From assembly GCA_003149915.1 (NCBI GenBank), contig QAMK01000024.1, positions 78,113 to 142,112 on the forward strand: a stretch of DNA of 64,000 bases. The letters are read 5' to 3'. Numbering within the stretch: the stretch's first letter is position 1; each line of letters starts with the position of its first letter. The notes beneath the pieces were generated by a model. The model searched no databases. It saw only the letters and a program-made list of their open reading frames with translations, and had not been told where the DNA came from. The position numbers and the translations under genes are program-made. This DNA comes from Bacillota bacterium. Its GTDB lineage: Bacteria > Bacillota_I > Bacilli_A > RF39 > UBA660. Of the stretch, positions 19,806 through 27,658 are shown in pieces.

Positions 19806-20687
19806 ATGAATGTTATTTCAATATCAAAGAAAAAGTTTGCGGAACTGATGCCGCTTACTTTGGCAAAAGAAATCATGAATGCAGAATCTACTATATATGA
19901 CTTCCCATATCGTAAAGAACGAAAAGTTTTCAAAAAAATCCACAATTTATCTGGCCCAGTTTTAACAACCAAATTAGATACAATTGAGATGTTGGATACA
20001 TACCGAGAGTATTTACCAGAAAGTTTTTGTGTCCCAGACAATCTAGTTGCGATTGATCAAACTATCTCAGGATTTACCGTTCCATTTGTGGAAGGGGAGA
20101 ACTTAGCATCCGTTTTAGCAGACCCAAATGTTAGTATAAAAAAGCAAATTAATTATTTAAAACAAATTGGCGAAATTTTAGACCAATTGAAACAGATGCG
20201 GAAATCAACTCCTGTCAATGGTTTATATTTAAACGATCTACATGAATCCAATTTTATTGTAGATTCCAAAAGTGAAACCATTCGCGTAGTAGATTTAGAT
20301 AGTTGTAAAATCGGCAGTAATCTACCAATGTCTTCAAGATATTTAGTTCCGACGGCATTGGTAGCAGATGCACAAGGAAAATATAAACGCAATACGAATC
20401 CAGGTGCATCTGGATATATCGTTGCGGATGAAAATTCAGATTTGTATTGTTATAATATCATGATTTTAAATTATCTATACGGTTCTAGTGTAAATAATAT
20501 TGGTCTTACAGATTTCTATGACTATTTAACCTATCTCAGCGAAATTGGGATGGAACCGGATTTAATTAATAGTTTTCGAATGTTACTACATTCATGTGAT
20601 AATAGAAATCCTGCTCCAGAATTAGACAGCATCACCAAAGAACAATTCTTATTAGCGAAGAAAAAGGTATACAGACAGGCAAGATAA
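19806..20687 (+). CDS. Protein-kinase-fold protein
   Basis: A 293-residue soluble protein with kinase-fold landmarks. LYLNDLHESNFIV (about residues 141-153) matches the catalytic loop pattern (Asp, then Asn five residues on), and VVDLDSCKIG about 15 residues later matches the metal-binding Asp segment. Hinge-like FTVPFVEGENLASVL lies upstream. The N-lobe lysine is plausible but not certain (KERKVFKKIH). The substrate could be a protein or a small molecule such as an aminoglycoside or sugar. It has its own promoter and ribosome binding site after the ABC exporter and shares a bidirectional terminator with rarA. Confidence 0.65.
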   Translation: MNVISISKKKFAELMPLTLAKEIMNAESTIYDFPYRKERKVFKKIHNLSGPVLTTKLDTIEMLDTYREYLPESFCVPDNLVAIDQTISGFTVPFVEGENLASVLADPNVSIKKQINYLKQIGEILDQLKQMRKSTPVNGLYLNDLHESNFIVDSKSETIRVVDLDSCKIGSNLPMSSRYLVPTALVADAQGKYKRNTNPGASGYIVADENSDLYCYNIMILNYLYGSSVNNIGLTDFYDYLTYLSEIGMEPDLINSFRMLLHSCDNRNPAPELDSITKEQFLLAKKKVYRQAR

Positions 20688-20712
20688 AAACGAGTTAAGA
20701 TGACTCGTTTTT
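20686..20712. terminator. Bidirectional terminator between the kinase-fold gene and rarA
   Basis: A 10-bp stem (20686-20695 with 20703-20712) has A residues on one flank and T residues on the other, so it can end both converging transcripts. It overlaps the rarA stop codon. Confidence 0.85.
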
Positions 20713-21927
20713 CTTTTTGATTTCAGCAATCTTTTGATCAATTTCAGCTAGAGCTCGTTCATACTTGGATTCGCTCTTCGGAATGTAGTACTTCTTTTTC
20801 TTTAAATTATCTGGTAAGTACTGTTGATAGATGTAACTTCCTTTATAGTCATGAGGATACTTATATTCTGGCGTCCCACCACCTCGTAAATAGACGGGAA
20901 TAGGGCCCGCTCTTCCTGTTTCTACATCGGCAATGGCATTGTCAAGTGCAACATGGGCAGTATTGGATTTCGGCGACAATGCCATTTCGATTACAATCTC
21001 GGCAAGTGGAATTCTAGCTTCTGGAAATCCTACTAAAGTTGCTGCATGAATCGCAGCCATAACTTTGGGACCGATAGAGGGATTGGCAAGACCGATATCT
21101 TCATAAGCAATGACGGAAAGTCGTCTTGCGATGCTTTCTAAGTCACCAGCAACCACAAGACGCGCTAAATAGTGTAGCGATGCATCGACGTCACTGCCAC
21201 GAATCGACTTTTGTAGGGCACTCAAAACATCGTAATAACCGTCGCCATCTTTATCCATGAAGAACGAGCCTTTATTGCTAATTCCTCCCACGGCATCCAT
21301 CGTTACTTTTTTATCTTTCGTAGAGTAGAAAGCAACTTCTAGTAAGTTATAAGCAAAACGAAGATCGTTTCCAGAGATGCTTGCAATATAGTTTAGCACA
21401 TCGTCTTCAATTTGAATTCCTTCTAAATCTGGATGTTTTATCGCTCGTTTCAACCCTTCTAAAATATCTTCTTTCGTGAGTTCATGTAGTTCGAACAATT
21501 GACAACGACTACGAATTGCCGGATTGATTGCATGATAGGGATTGCTTGTCGTCATACCGATTAATGTAATTAAACCACTTTCCAGTTGAGGAAGTAAAAG
21601 ATCTTGTTTATCTTTGTTCATACGATGAATTTCATCCATGACTAAAACGATTCCATCGTATACTTTTGCTTCTTCTACGACGACGTTGAAGTCTTGCTTA
21701 TTAGAAGTAGTAGCATTCAAAAAGCGATAACGAACACCCAAATCTTTTACAATTGCCATTGCAATCGATGTTTTCCCAATTCCTGGTCTACCATATAAAA
21801 TCATCGAAAATAGTTTTTTATTTTCGACTAAGTTTCGTAAAACTTTTCCTTTTCCCAATAAGTGTTTTTGACCGATTACTTCATCGATTAAATTCGGAGC
21901 TAATTTTAATGCTAGCGGTTTTTCCAT
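20695..21927 (-). CDS. rarA: Replication-associated recombination protein RarA/MgsA
   Basis: RarA is an AAA+ ATPase that acts at stalled replication forks. The ~410-residue protein has Walker A GRPGIGKTS near residues 45-53, Walker B VLVMDEIHRM, sensor GMTTSNPYHAINPAIRSRCQLFE, and the C-terminal tetramerisation domain (SLHYLARLVVAGDLESIARRLSVIAYEDIGLANP). The ATG at 21927 is preferred over the upstream GTG at 21936 because AGAGGTGG precedes it at five bases. It is the only long minus-strand gene in the left 24 kb, and is divergent from xerD. Confidence 0.92.
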   Translation of the reverse strand: MEKPLALKLAPNLIDEVIGQKHLLGKGKVLRNLVENKKLFSMILYGRPGIGKTSIAMAIVKDLGVRYRFLNATTSNKQDFNVVVEEAKVYDGIVLVMDEIHRMNKDKQDLLLPQLESGLITLIGMTTSNPYHAINPAIRSRCQLFELHELTKEDILEGLKRAIKHPDLEGIQIEDDVLNYIASISGNDLRFAYNLLEVAFYSTKDKKVTMDAVGGISNKGSFFMDKDGDGYYDVLSALQKSIRGSDVDASLHYLARLVVAGDLESIARRLSVIAYEDIGLANPSIGPKVMAAIHAATLVGFPEARIPLAEIVIEMALSPKSNTAHVALDNAIADVETGRAGPIPVYLRGGGTPEYKYPHDYKGSYIYQQYLPDNLKKKKYYIPKSESKYERALAEIDQKIAEIKKKNESS

Positions 21928-22054
21928 TCGTGCCACCTCTAATCCGTTTTGTCTTACAATATTTTATCATACATTCGTTTTAATTACCATAAAAAACGAA
22001 TTCATAGCTTTCGTTACTACAGAGAGAGGAACCCTATCGCAAAATAAAAAAATA

Positions 22055-22063
22055 TGCTATAAT
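22055..22063 (+). promoter_or_regulatory. Extended -10 promoter of xerD
   Basis: TGCTATAAT (22055-22063) lies about 20 bases before the start at 22085. The -35 region is weak. Confidence 0.55.
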
Positions 22064-22084
22064 AGTATCCGTTAGGGATGAAAT

Positions 22085-22990
22085 ATGAAAGATAATGAAA
22101 TCAGTAAATTAATTGGATTGTATATCGATAGTGTAAAATATGAAGAACGTTTAAGCGATAAGACAGGAGAGTCTTACAGTTACAGTTTAAATGCCTATCA
22201 AGAGTATTTGCAAAAAAGAAACATAAATAAAGTCAAGCAAATCAAAAAAGAAGATATTGAAGACTACTTAAAAATATTAGCACACGACAAACACGAAAAA
22301 ACCACTAGTATTGCCCACGAATTGACAGCAATCAAAAACTTTCATAAGTTTCTAGTGAAAACGGAAGTGTTAGAGAAAGACGTCTCACTCTTAATTGAAC
22401 GACCAAAGTTAACCAAACATTTACCAGATACATTGAGTATTGAGGAAGTAGATAAACTGTTAGACATTCGTTTGCAAACGGTATACGATTATCGCAATAA
22501 AGCGATGTTAGAGTTACTTTATGGAACAGGAATGCGTGTCAGTGAACTTTGCTCTCTAACATTACATGATATCGATTTAGAAAATTGTGTTGTAAGATGT
22601 ATTGGAAAAGGAAACAAAGAACGAATGATTCCCATTGGAGAATATGCTCTAGAAGCCCTAAAAAACTACCTAAATTGGCGTAGTAGCATGTGCAAAGGAT
22701 TCCAGACCGATGCCTTATTTTTAAATAATCACGGTCGTCCTATTACACGCGTCGGATTCTTTAAAAACTTGAAAGCAATTCTAGAAAAACAGGGAATTCA
22801 AAAGAACGTTTCCCCACATACCTTAAGACACTCTTTTGCCACACATTTGCTAGAGCGAGGAGCAGACTTAAGAAGCATTCAAGAGTTATTAGGGCACTCT
22901 GATTTATCGACCACAAGAATTTACACGCATATTTCAAATGAGAAAGTAAAAAAAGATTACGAAGAATATCATCCCTTTAATCAGGAGTAG
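22085..22990 (+). CDS. xerD: Tyrosine recombinase XerD-like
   Basis: XerD resolves chromosome dimers at dif. The 301-residue protein has an N-terminal SAM-like core-binding domain and the catalytic set: Arg in GTGMRVSELCSL (about 150), Lys in GKGNKER (about 176), HTLRH (about 244-248), His in LLGHSD and the nucleophile Tyr in TTRIYTH (about 278). Downstream deoB follows as in the B. subtilis xerD-drm order, supporting XerD over XerC or an integrase. Confidence 0.88.
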   Translation: MKDNEISKLIGLYIDSVKYEERLSDKTGESYSYSLNAYQEYLQKRNINKVKQIKKEDIEDYLKILAHDKHEKTTSIAHELTAIKNFHKFLVKTEVLEKDVSLLIERPKLTKHLPDTLSIEEVDKLLDIRLQTVYDYRNKAMLELLYGTGMRVSELCSLTLHDIDLENCVVRCIGKGNKERMIPIGEYALEALKNYLNWRSSMCKGFQTDALFLNNHGRPITRVGFFKNLKAILEKQGIQKNVSPHTLRHSFATHLLERGADLRSIQELLGHSDLSTTRIYTHISNEKVKKDYEEYHPFNQE

Positions 22991-23001
22991 GAGGTTTTGT
23001 G

Positions 23002-23616
23002 ATGGATTCACATATTAAAAATTTAAATTTAAATTTAGAAATGATCAAATGGGTTCAACAAGAGAAGAACAGTGCAACTGATCAATGGTTACAAGAAGGC
23101 GATTTTACCCGTAAAAAAGAACAAGAATTAGCCCAATTTCATAGTCTAAAATTAAAATCAACCCAACTAAAAGGCCGTATCAAATGGATTGTTCCATTAA
23201 CAATTGGCGGAACGATTGCACTTACATTCGTTTCTCCGTACTTAACACCTATCGGTTTGGCATTCGGTCTCGGTGTAACATCTTATCATCTAATCAAATC
23301 AAAAGAATATCAAAAAAAGTATAATGCAACTGATTTTACGAGAATTCATTTAGAACGAGAAGTCTTAGATGATAAGGAAAAATTAAAACAAATGGAACAA
23401 TATCGCAATCAACTAGATGAGGAAAGAAAGAGATTAAATCGAGAGCAACTGGAGCAACTTCAAAAAACAGAAGAAGAAAAAACGGGCATTCGCCACAGAT
23501 TAGATAGTTATGTATTAATCAAACCAAAGGATGACGTTCAATATCCATTAACTGTGGAAGAACAAAAAGAATTAGATAACTACAAGGCAAAAGTTCTTCA
23601 ATTAAAACAGCAATAA
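23002..23616 (+). CDS. Membrane protein with coiled coil, unrecognised
   Basis: A 204-residue protein with an N-terminal helical region, two adjacent hydrophobic segments (IVPLTIGGTIALTFV and LTPIGLAFGLGVTSYHLI, about residues 54-90) and a long coiled coil after residue 105 (EREVLDDKEKLKQMEQYRNQ). It probably sits in the membrane with a cytoplasmic coiled-coil tail. No family recognised. ATG 23002 is chosen over GTG 22999 on spacing from TAGGAGG. It lies between xerD and deoB and is probably co-transcribed with them. Confidence 0.6.
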   Translation: MDSHIKNLNLNLEMIKWVQQEKNSATDQWLQEGDFTRKKEQELAQFHSLKLKSTQLKGRIKWIVPLTIGGTIALTFVSPYLTPIGLAFGLGVTSYHLIKSKEYQKKYNATDFTRIHLEREVLDDKEKLKQMEQYRNQLDEERKRLNREQLEQLQKTEEEKTGIRHRLDSYVLIKPKDDVQYPLTVEEQKELDNYKAKVLQLKQQ

Positions 23617-23662
23617 TTATAGGATGCAATAGACAAAGAGAATAGTAGGAGTGTGTATTATA

Positions 23663-24826
23663 ATGAAATACAAACGAATCTTTTTAATGATTTTAGATTC
23701 ACTAGGAGTAGGGGAAGCAGTCGATGCTAGTAACTATGGAGACACTGGTGCTAATACGTTGAGTCACATTAACGAAAAGTGCCCATTATTTGTTCCAAAT
23801 CTACAGAAACTAGGATTTTTAGATACTTTAACACTAAGAGAACATAAAGATGTCGAAGGGTATTATACGTTTGCAAGACCAACAAATACTGGAAAAGATA
23901 GCTTGTCTGGTCATTATGAATTGATGGGAATTAAAAACAACATTCCGTTTAAAACGTTTGCAGAAACAGGATTCCCTAGAGAGTTAATCGATGAAATCGA
24001 ACGCGTAACCGGTCGTAAAATCATCGGTAACAAAGTGAGCGATGCTGCTACAATCGTTAGCGAACTAGGAGAACGACAAATGGAACAAGGCTCTCTCATT
24101 CTTTTTATGACAAACGAATCCAATCTACAAATCGCTGCCCATGAAGATGTCGTACCAATGCAAAAATTATATACATACTGTGAAAAGATTAGAAGACTGA
24201 CAATGAAAGAAGAATGGCGTGTCGGTCGTGTGATTGCTAGACCATTTACAGGAAAACCAGGCAAGTTTCGCCTAACAAACGAACGCAAAGACTATGCCAT
24301 TAAACCTCCTCGCAAAACCGTTTTAGATTTCTTAAAAGAACATAATTACAATGTGATTTCAATTGGTAAAATCAACGATATCTTTGACGGTGAAGGAATC
24401 ACAAAAGTAATTAAAGCAACATCGAATATGGAAGCAATCAATAAACTAACCGACATCATGGAAAAAGATTTTAAAGGTCTATGTGTCATCAATCTAGATG
24501 AATTTGACCAACAAGGACATGCTAGAAATACGGAAAGTTATGCAAATTTAATCGAACAATTAGACGTTGAAATTCCAATGATTATCAATAAATTAAATAA
24601 CGACGACTTACTGATTATTACAGCAGACCACGGTAACGATCCAACGTTCAAAGGAAATTCTCATACGAGAGAAAATGTCCCTGTCATGATTTTTGGTAGA
24701 TCATTTAGAGAACCAAAATGTATGGAACCGTTAGATTCTTTAGCAGATATCGGAGCCACGATTGCAGATAATTTCGAAGTGGAAGAACCGGAAATTGGAA
24801 TTAGTATTCTAGACGAATTAAAATAA
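23663..24826 (+). CDS. deoB: Phosphopentomutase DeoB
   Basis: DeoB interconverts ribose-1-phosphate and ribose-5-phosphate (and the deoxy forms), linking nucleoside salvage to sugar catabolism. The 387-residue protein starts MKYKRIFLMILDSLGVGEAVDA, with the metal-binding Asp of the alkaline phosphatase superfamily, and ends with the second metal site INLDEFDQQGHARN and TADHGNDPTFKGNSHTRE. The ATG at 23663 is chosen because the family starts here; the GTG at 23651 would overlap the AGGAG binding site. Confidence 0.95.
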   Translation: MKYKRIFLMILDSLGVGEAVDASNYGDTGANTLSHINEKCPLFVPNLQKLGFLDTLTLREHKDVEGYYTFARPTNTGKDSLSGHYELMGIKNNIPFKTFAETGFPRELIDEIERVTGRKIIGNKVSDAATIVSELGERQMEQGSLILFMTNESNLQIAAHEDVVPMQKLYTYCEKIRRLTMKEEWRVGRVIARPFTGKPGKFRLTNERKDYAIKPPRKTVLDFLKEHNYNVISIGKINDIFDGEGITKVIKATSNMEAINKLTDIMEKDFKGLCVINLDEFDQQGHARNTESYANLIEQLDVEIPMIINKLNNDDLLIITADHGNDPTFKGNSHTRENVPVMIFGRSFREPKCMEPLDSLADIGATIADNFEVEEPEIGISILDELK

Positions 24827-24853
24827 GAAAAGGACGATTTATTCGTCCTTTTT
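24827..24853. terminator. Terminator between deoB and the DUF1540 gene
   Basis: A 10-bp stem built on GGACGA/TCGTCC with A and T flanks follows the deoB stop. It can serve both converging transcripts. Confidence 0.85.
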
Positions 24854-24855
24854 GT

Positions 24856-25032
24856 TTACTCACACTCGTAATTATCACAAACTGTGTTTTCCTTTGTAGC
24901 ATTGTCTTCTTCGCAAGTATTTACACATATTTGTGATAAGGAACAAGTGTCTCCATCACAATAATGATTGCAAGAAGTAACTTTACAAGCAATCTTTTGA
25001 TTGTGACGAGTTGCTTTATTTTCTTTTTCCAT
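24856..25032 (-). CDS. DUF1540-type Cys-rich small protein
   Basis: This 58-residue protein has the Cys pattern of DUF1540: ACKVTSCNHYCDGDTCSLSQI, then further Cys residues (VNTCEEDN, VCDNYEC). Function is unknown; the cysteines probably bind a metal. The ATG at 25032 has GGGTG nine bases ahead, while a longer reading frame to 25137 lacks a binding site and its extra segment looks non-coding. The IS inserted just upstream of it, so its original promoter region has been split. Confidence 0.7.
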   Translation of the reverse strand: MEKENKATRHNQKIACKVTSCNHYCDGDTCSLSQICVNTCEEDNATKENTVCDNYECE

Positions 25033-25061
25033 TGTATCACCCTTATTAGGATAAGAAGAAA

Positions 25062-25086
25062 AGAGAAAAATATACAAACTTAAAAT
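25062..25086. repeat. Left copy of the 25-bp direct repeat flanking the IS
   Basis: Identical to 26209-26233 over 25 bases (AGAGAAAAATATAC... core). It directly abuts the left inverted repeat and is best read as a target-site duplication. Confidence 0.85.
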
Positions 25087-25161
25087 TGTATAATTGTAAA
25101 TGATGTGAGACAAAATTTGTGAAAAAAATAAAAGCAATATGATATAGTTACAATGTAATTA

Positions 25162-26103
25162 TTAATTATTGTTTTTTTCTATAATTTTTTGCCTCATTTG
25201 TAAAGGAGTGAGCCAACCAAGAATTTGCATAGGAATGTTATTGGAACGTTTGAGATATGATTTCATTTGTTTTAATAAATCATTATAGGAATAAAACTTA
25301 AGATAGAAATAAAATCTTTGTTGATCATTTCTGTGACTTCTTTCAACTTTACCGTTGTGTCTAGGAGTTCTAGGTTTAATCAATTTGTGAGATATTTTTA
25401 AAGATTCAAGTAAAGTGTCTAATGGATGAGTTTTATCTGTTTTCATAGTATAAGTAAATTCTTGACCATTATCTGTTTGAATGATTTTAGGTTTATAGCC
25501 AAAATAAACAATCGCTCTTTTTACAAAATCAATAGTAGAATAGGAAGATTGTTCTTTGTAAGGATAAATAAATCTTTCACGTGATGCTTCATCAATTATA
25601 GTGTATTGGTAAAATTTGTCAGGAATTTGTCCAGCATAACATTCTTTTGGAATGACTTTAACATCCATTTGCCATTTCATACCAATATTGGTAGGAGTAT
25701 CATATTTCCTGGGAATATACTTAGAATGGTGTTCAGTATTCACTTTATACTTAAGTTTTCTAACAATTCTAAATAAAGAACAAGCATGCCTAGAATAGCC
25801 CTTTTCAGTCCTTAATTTTCCATAAAGTTCACAAAGAGAGATTGTTGGATTTCTTCTAATATAATTTTTAATCCAATATAATTCTTGTTTTGTATGAGCT
25901 TTTGGATGAGGAGATAAAGGTTTATGGGATTTATCTGTTAAAGATTCTTTTGTACCATTAAATTTTTTGTTCCAGCGCATAAGAGAGGCTTTAGAACATT
26001 TATATCTTCTGCAAACAAAAGATATTGGATTTCCATTTCTATATAATAAAACAGCATAATATTTAGTATTTAAACTATGTGGATAATGTGATATACTTGT
26101 CAT
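25162..26103 (-). CDS. DDE transposase (IS481/IS1202-like)
   Basis: The 313-residue protein has an N-terminal helix-turn-helix (PISFVCRRYKCSKASLMRWNKKF), a linker and an rve-type integrase core: first Asp in KWQMDVKVIP, second in IIQTDNGQEFTY and Glu in PRHNGKVERSHRND. This is a complete DDE triad, so the enzyme is probably active. AAAGGA precedes the ATG by nine bases and lies inside a large inverted repeat (26104-26165) that would hide it in read-through transcripts. The product mobilises its own element. Confidence 0.9.
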   Translation of the reverse strand: MTSISHYPHSLNTKYYAVLLYRNGNPISFVCRRYKCSKASLMRWNKKFNGTKESLTDKSHKPLSPHPKAHTKQELYWIKNYIRRNPTISLCELYGKLRTEKGYSRHACSLFRIVRKLKYKVNTEHHSKYIPRKYDTPTNIGMKWQMDVKVIPKECYAGQIPDKFYQYTIIDEASRERFIYPYKEQSSYSTIDFVKRAIVYFGYKPKIIQTDNGQEFTYTMKTDKTHPLDTLLESLKISHKLIKPRTPRHNGKVERSHRNDQQRFYFYLKFYSYNDLLKQMKSYLKRSNNIPMQILGWLTPLQMRQKIIEKNNN

Positions 26104-26165
26104 AGCAATAAGTCCTTTCTAATGTAAATGTTTTGTCTTAATTACATTTTACTAGACTTATTGCT
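26104..26165. promoter_or_regulatory. Inverted repeat over the transposase leader
   Basis: AGCAATAAGTC (26104-26114) and GACTTATTGCT (26155-26165) are perfect complements, with a second nested pair AATGTAA/TTACATT. A transcript entering from outside would fold up the transposase binding site. On the plus strand the stem is followed by a T run and could act as a terminator. Confidence 0.6.
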
Positions 26166-26208
26166 TTTTTACTATATTGAAAAGTCTCACATCAATTGTA
26201 ACATTACA

Positions 26209-26233
26209 AGAGAAAAATATACAAACTTAAAAT
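26209..26233. repeat. Right copy of the 25-bp direct repeat
   Basis: Matches 25062-25086 exactly and abuts the right inverted repeat of the IS. Confidence 0.85.
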
Positions 26234-26237
26234 AACA

Positions 26238-26266
26238 TTGCTCGTGTAATTAAAACATGTTATTAT
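26238..26266 (+). promoter_or_regulatory. Promoter of the small membrane protein gene
   Basis: TTGCTC (26238-26243), a 17-base spacer and TATTAT (26261-26266). It starts only a few bases after the right direct repeat, so the IS missed it. Confidence 0.55.
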
Positions 26267-26292
26267 GATAATAAAAGAGTAGGAGAATTTTC

Positions 26293-26538
26293 ATGAGTAC
26301 ACAGAAAGATTTTGCAGTATTTCTAGCAATAATAGGTATTGGTTGTATAATTGCTGGATGTTATCAATTATTTTTTAATTCTTCCACAGAAGCAGGAAAG
26401 AGGAACAATTATCAGAAACATTATATTTATGTTTCTGAATTGACTGACTATAATCAGAACAATTATACTTACAAATACTATGCATACGATGAAAAAATGT
26501 TTTATACCAAATCAAATATGGGACTGTTCTATGAATAA
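26293..26538 (+). CDS. Small membrane-anchored protein, unrecognised
   Basis: An 81-residue protein with one N-terminal hydrophobic segment (FAVFLAIIGIGCIIAGCYQLFF, residues 8-29) and a Tyr/Asn-rich C-terminal part (YVSELTDYNQNNYTYKYYAYDEK) that would face outside. IIAGC resembles a lipobox but sits late in the helix. GTAGGAG precedes the ATG. Its low GC and Tyr/Asn richness mark it as accessory. No function proposed. Confidence 0.5.
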   Translation: MSTQKDFAVFLAIIGIGCIIAGCYQLFFNSSTEAGKRNNYQKHYIYVSELTDYNQNNYTYKYYAYDEKMFYTKSNMGLFYE

Positions 26539-26595
26539 TTCTTGTCAAAACAGACAGAATTGATTATAATTATTAATGGGTAGTAGGTGAGTCCT

Positions 26596-27033
26596 TTGAA
26601 AAAAATTACATATATTGCTATCTTGTTACTTTTTACAATAACTTTGACAGGATGTGCAAATCAAGATAAAACAAATGAGCAAACAATTTTTCATATTAAT
26701 GAAGTAGCAGAAGTAGGGGATACTGAAATTGTTCTAAATGACGTCTATGAAACGAAGAACTGGAACGATATTGAAAGAGAAAATGACACCTACTTAATCT
26801 TTGAATTCCGAATTACCAATCATAGTAAATCGAATTTAGGAATTAATTCAGGAAATAATTTCAAATTGATTATCGACGGGATACAGTATCCAGATATGAA
26901 TAATAACTCTACAGCTTTCGTTCAACAAGATAAATCGATGATCTATCAAGTAGTGTACGATGTACCAGAAAAAGATAGTTATGAATTAACTTTTGTTTCT
27001 GGAAATGATAGTATTCAATTTATTACAAACTAA
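26596..27033 (+). CDS. Lipoprotein, DUF4352-like
   Basis: A 145-residue secreted lipoprotein. The signal peptide KKITYIAILLLFTITLTGC ends in a lipobox (LTGC), so it would be lipidated and anchored outside the membrane. The mature part (VGDTEIVLNDVYET, YLIFEFRITNHSKSNLGI, VVYDVPEKDSYELTF) has the immunoglobulin-like pattern of DUF4352 extracellular proteins. Start TTG at 26596 is preferred over GTG 26587 because the latter is part of the AGGTGAG binding site. Followed by a terminator. Confidence 0.65.
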   Translation: MKKITYIAILLLFTITLTGCANQDKTNEQTIFHINEVAEVGDTEIVLNDVYETKNWNDIERENDTYLIFEFRITNHSKSNLGINSGNNFKLIIDGIQYPDMNNNSTAFVQQDKSMIYQVVYDVPEKDSYELTFVSGNDSIQFITN

Positions 27034-27061
27034 AACACTAGGAAATAAAACTAGTGTTTTT
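27032..27061 (+). terminator. Terminator of the lipoprotein gene
   Basis: AAAACACTAG (27032-27041) pairs perfectly with CTAGTGTTTT (27051-27060), followed by T-rich sequence. Confidence 0.85.
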
Positions 27062-27140
27062 ATTATATTTAAATTAGAACAAGCGTATGATAACAAGTAA
27101 TGTTAAAGTAAATAAATAACTCATTAATAAGGAATCTATT

Positions 27141-27242
27141 ATGTATAAAGTAATCATGAAAAAGAGAACGTTAGATAATAAGATAATAAGGGAATCATTA
27201 AGTGCTGTTCTTAAAATGTTTTCCGAAAAGAAGTTAACATAA
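27141..27242 (+). CDS. Doubtful 33-residue reading frame
   Basis: ATG at 27141 with AAGGAA six bases ahead encodes a basic, helical 33-residue peptide (MYKVIMKKRTLDNK at the start). No similarity is recognised. It may be a gene remnant or chance frame. Confidence 0.2.
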   Translation: MYKVIMKKRTLDNKIIRESLSAVLKMFSEKKLT

Positions 27243-27482
27243 TATCAATTATAGGAAGTTTCTGGTTACACAAAATAAAGTATATCATATAAAGATATAA
27301 TGATTATACATCAATTATAGCATAAAATCATAACTATGAAAAGCATAGCTTAATGTTAACGAATGATGAATTATGCAACGACAGATATTTTAAAATTAAA
27401 TTTAAAATAACAATCAATCATTCAAATAAAAAAATAAATTTGAAAAATAAAAAACAGAACAGATTTGAAAAATTAAATATTA

Positions 27483-27558
27483 TATAACCTTATTAAATAT
27501 AAATATAAGGTTATAAACGCGCGTATATTAACCTTATTAATATTATATATAAGGTTAT
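27483..27558. repeat. Paired palindromes AACCTTAT-N11-ATAAGGTT
   Basis: The same palindrome, AACCTTAT-N11-ATAAGGTT, occurs at 27486-27512 and 27530-27556. Between them, almost exactly centred, is the 8-bp palindrome ACGCGCGT (27517-27524), the only CpG-rich spot in the region. Four copies of an 8-mer in alternating direction with identical spacing suggest a protein-binding array. Confidence 0.7.
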
Positions 27559-27624
27559 AATATATAAATAAAAATTTAATTCACAATACAAATTATATAA
27601 AATCAAAAAGAAGAGTACTACTCT

Positions 27625-27658
27625 ATTTTTTGAAAGAAAAAATTTTTTGAAAGAAAAA
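27625..27658. repeat. 17-bp tandem repeat, two copies
   Basis: ATTTTTTGAAAGAAAAA occurs twice in direct succession (27625-27641, 27642-27658). Confidence 0.8.

Larger units (their letters stand above)
25087..26208. mobile_element. Complete insertion sequence, 1122 bp, long target duplication
   Basis: The ends form imperfect terminal inverted repeats: reading inward, the left starts TGTATAATTG and the right TGTAATGTTA, and both share TGATGTGAGAC about 15 bases in. Exact 25-bp direct repeats flank it. One transposase gene fills most of it, on the minus strand. The catalytic domain resembles IS481/IS3-type integrases. Target duplications of 24-29 bp are characteristic of the IS1202 family, which is related to IS481, so that family is the best guess. 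The perfect flanking repeats suggest a recent insertion. Confidence 0.85.

Noticed and set aside
25033..25137. Longer N-terminus of the DUF1540 protein
   Set aside because: The extra segment is hydrophobic by chance in AT-rich DNA, runs across the IS direct repeat into the IS end, and lacks a binding site.
27085..27112. dif-like sequence with TAATGTTAAAG near the gene-direction switch
   Set aside because: Only the XerD half resembles dif (9 of 11 with the E. coli arm); the XerC half and the 6-base centre do not fit. In AT-rich DNA such a half-site is expected by chance.
27141..27242. 33-codon frame as a confident gene
   Set aside because: It has a plausible binding site but no promoter match, no recognised family and lies in AT-rich sequence; kept only as a low-confidence feature.
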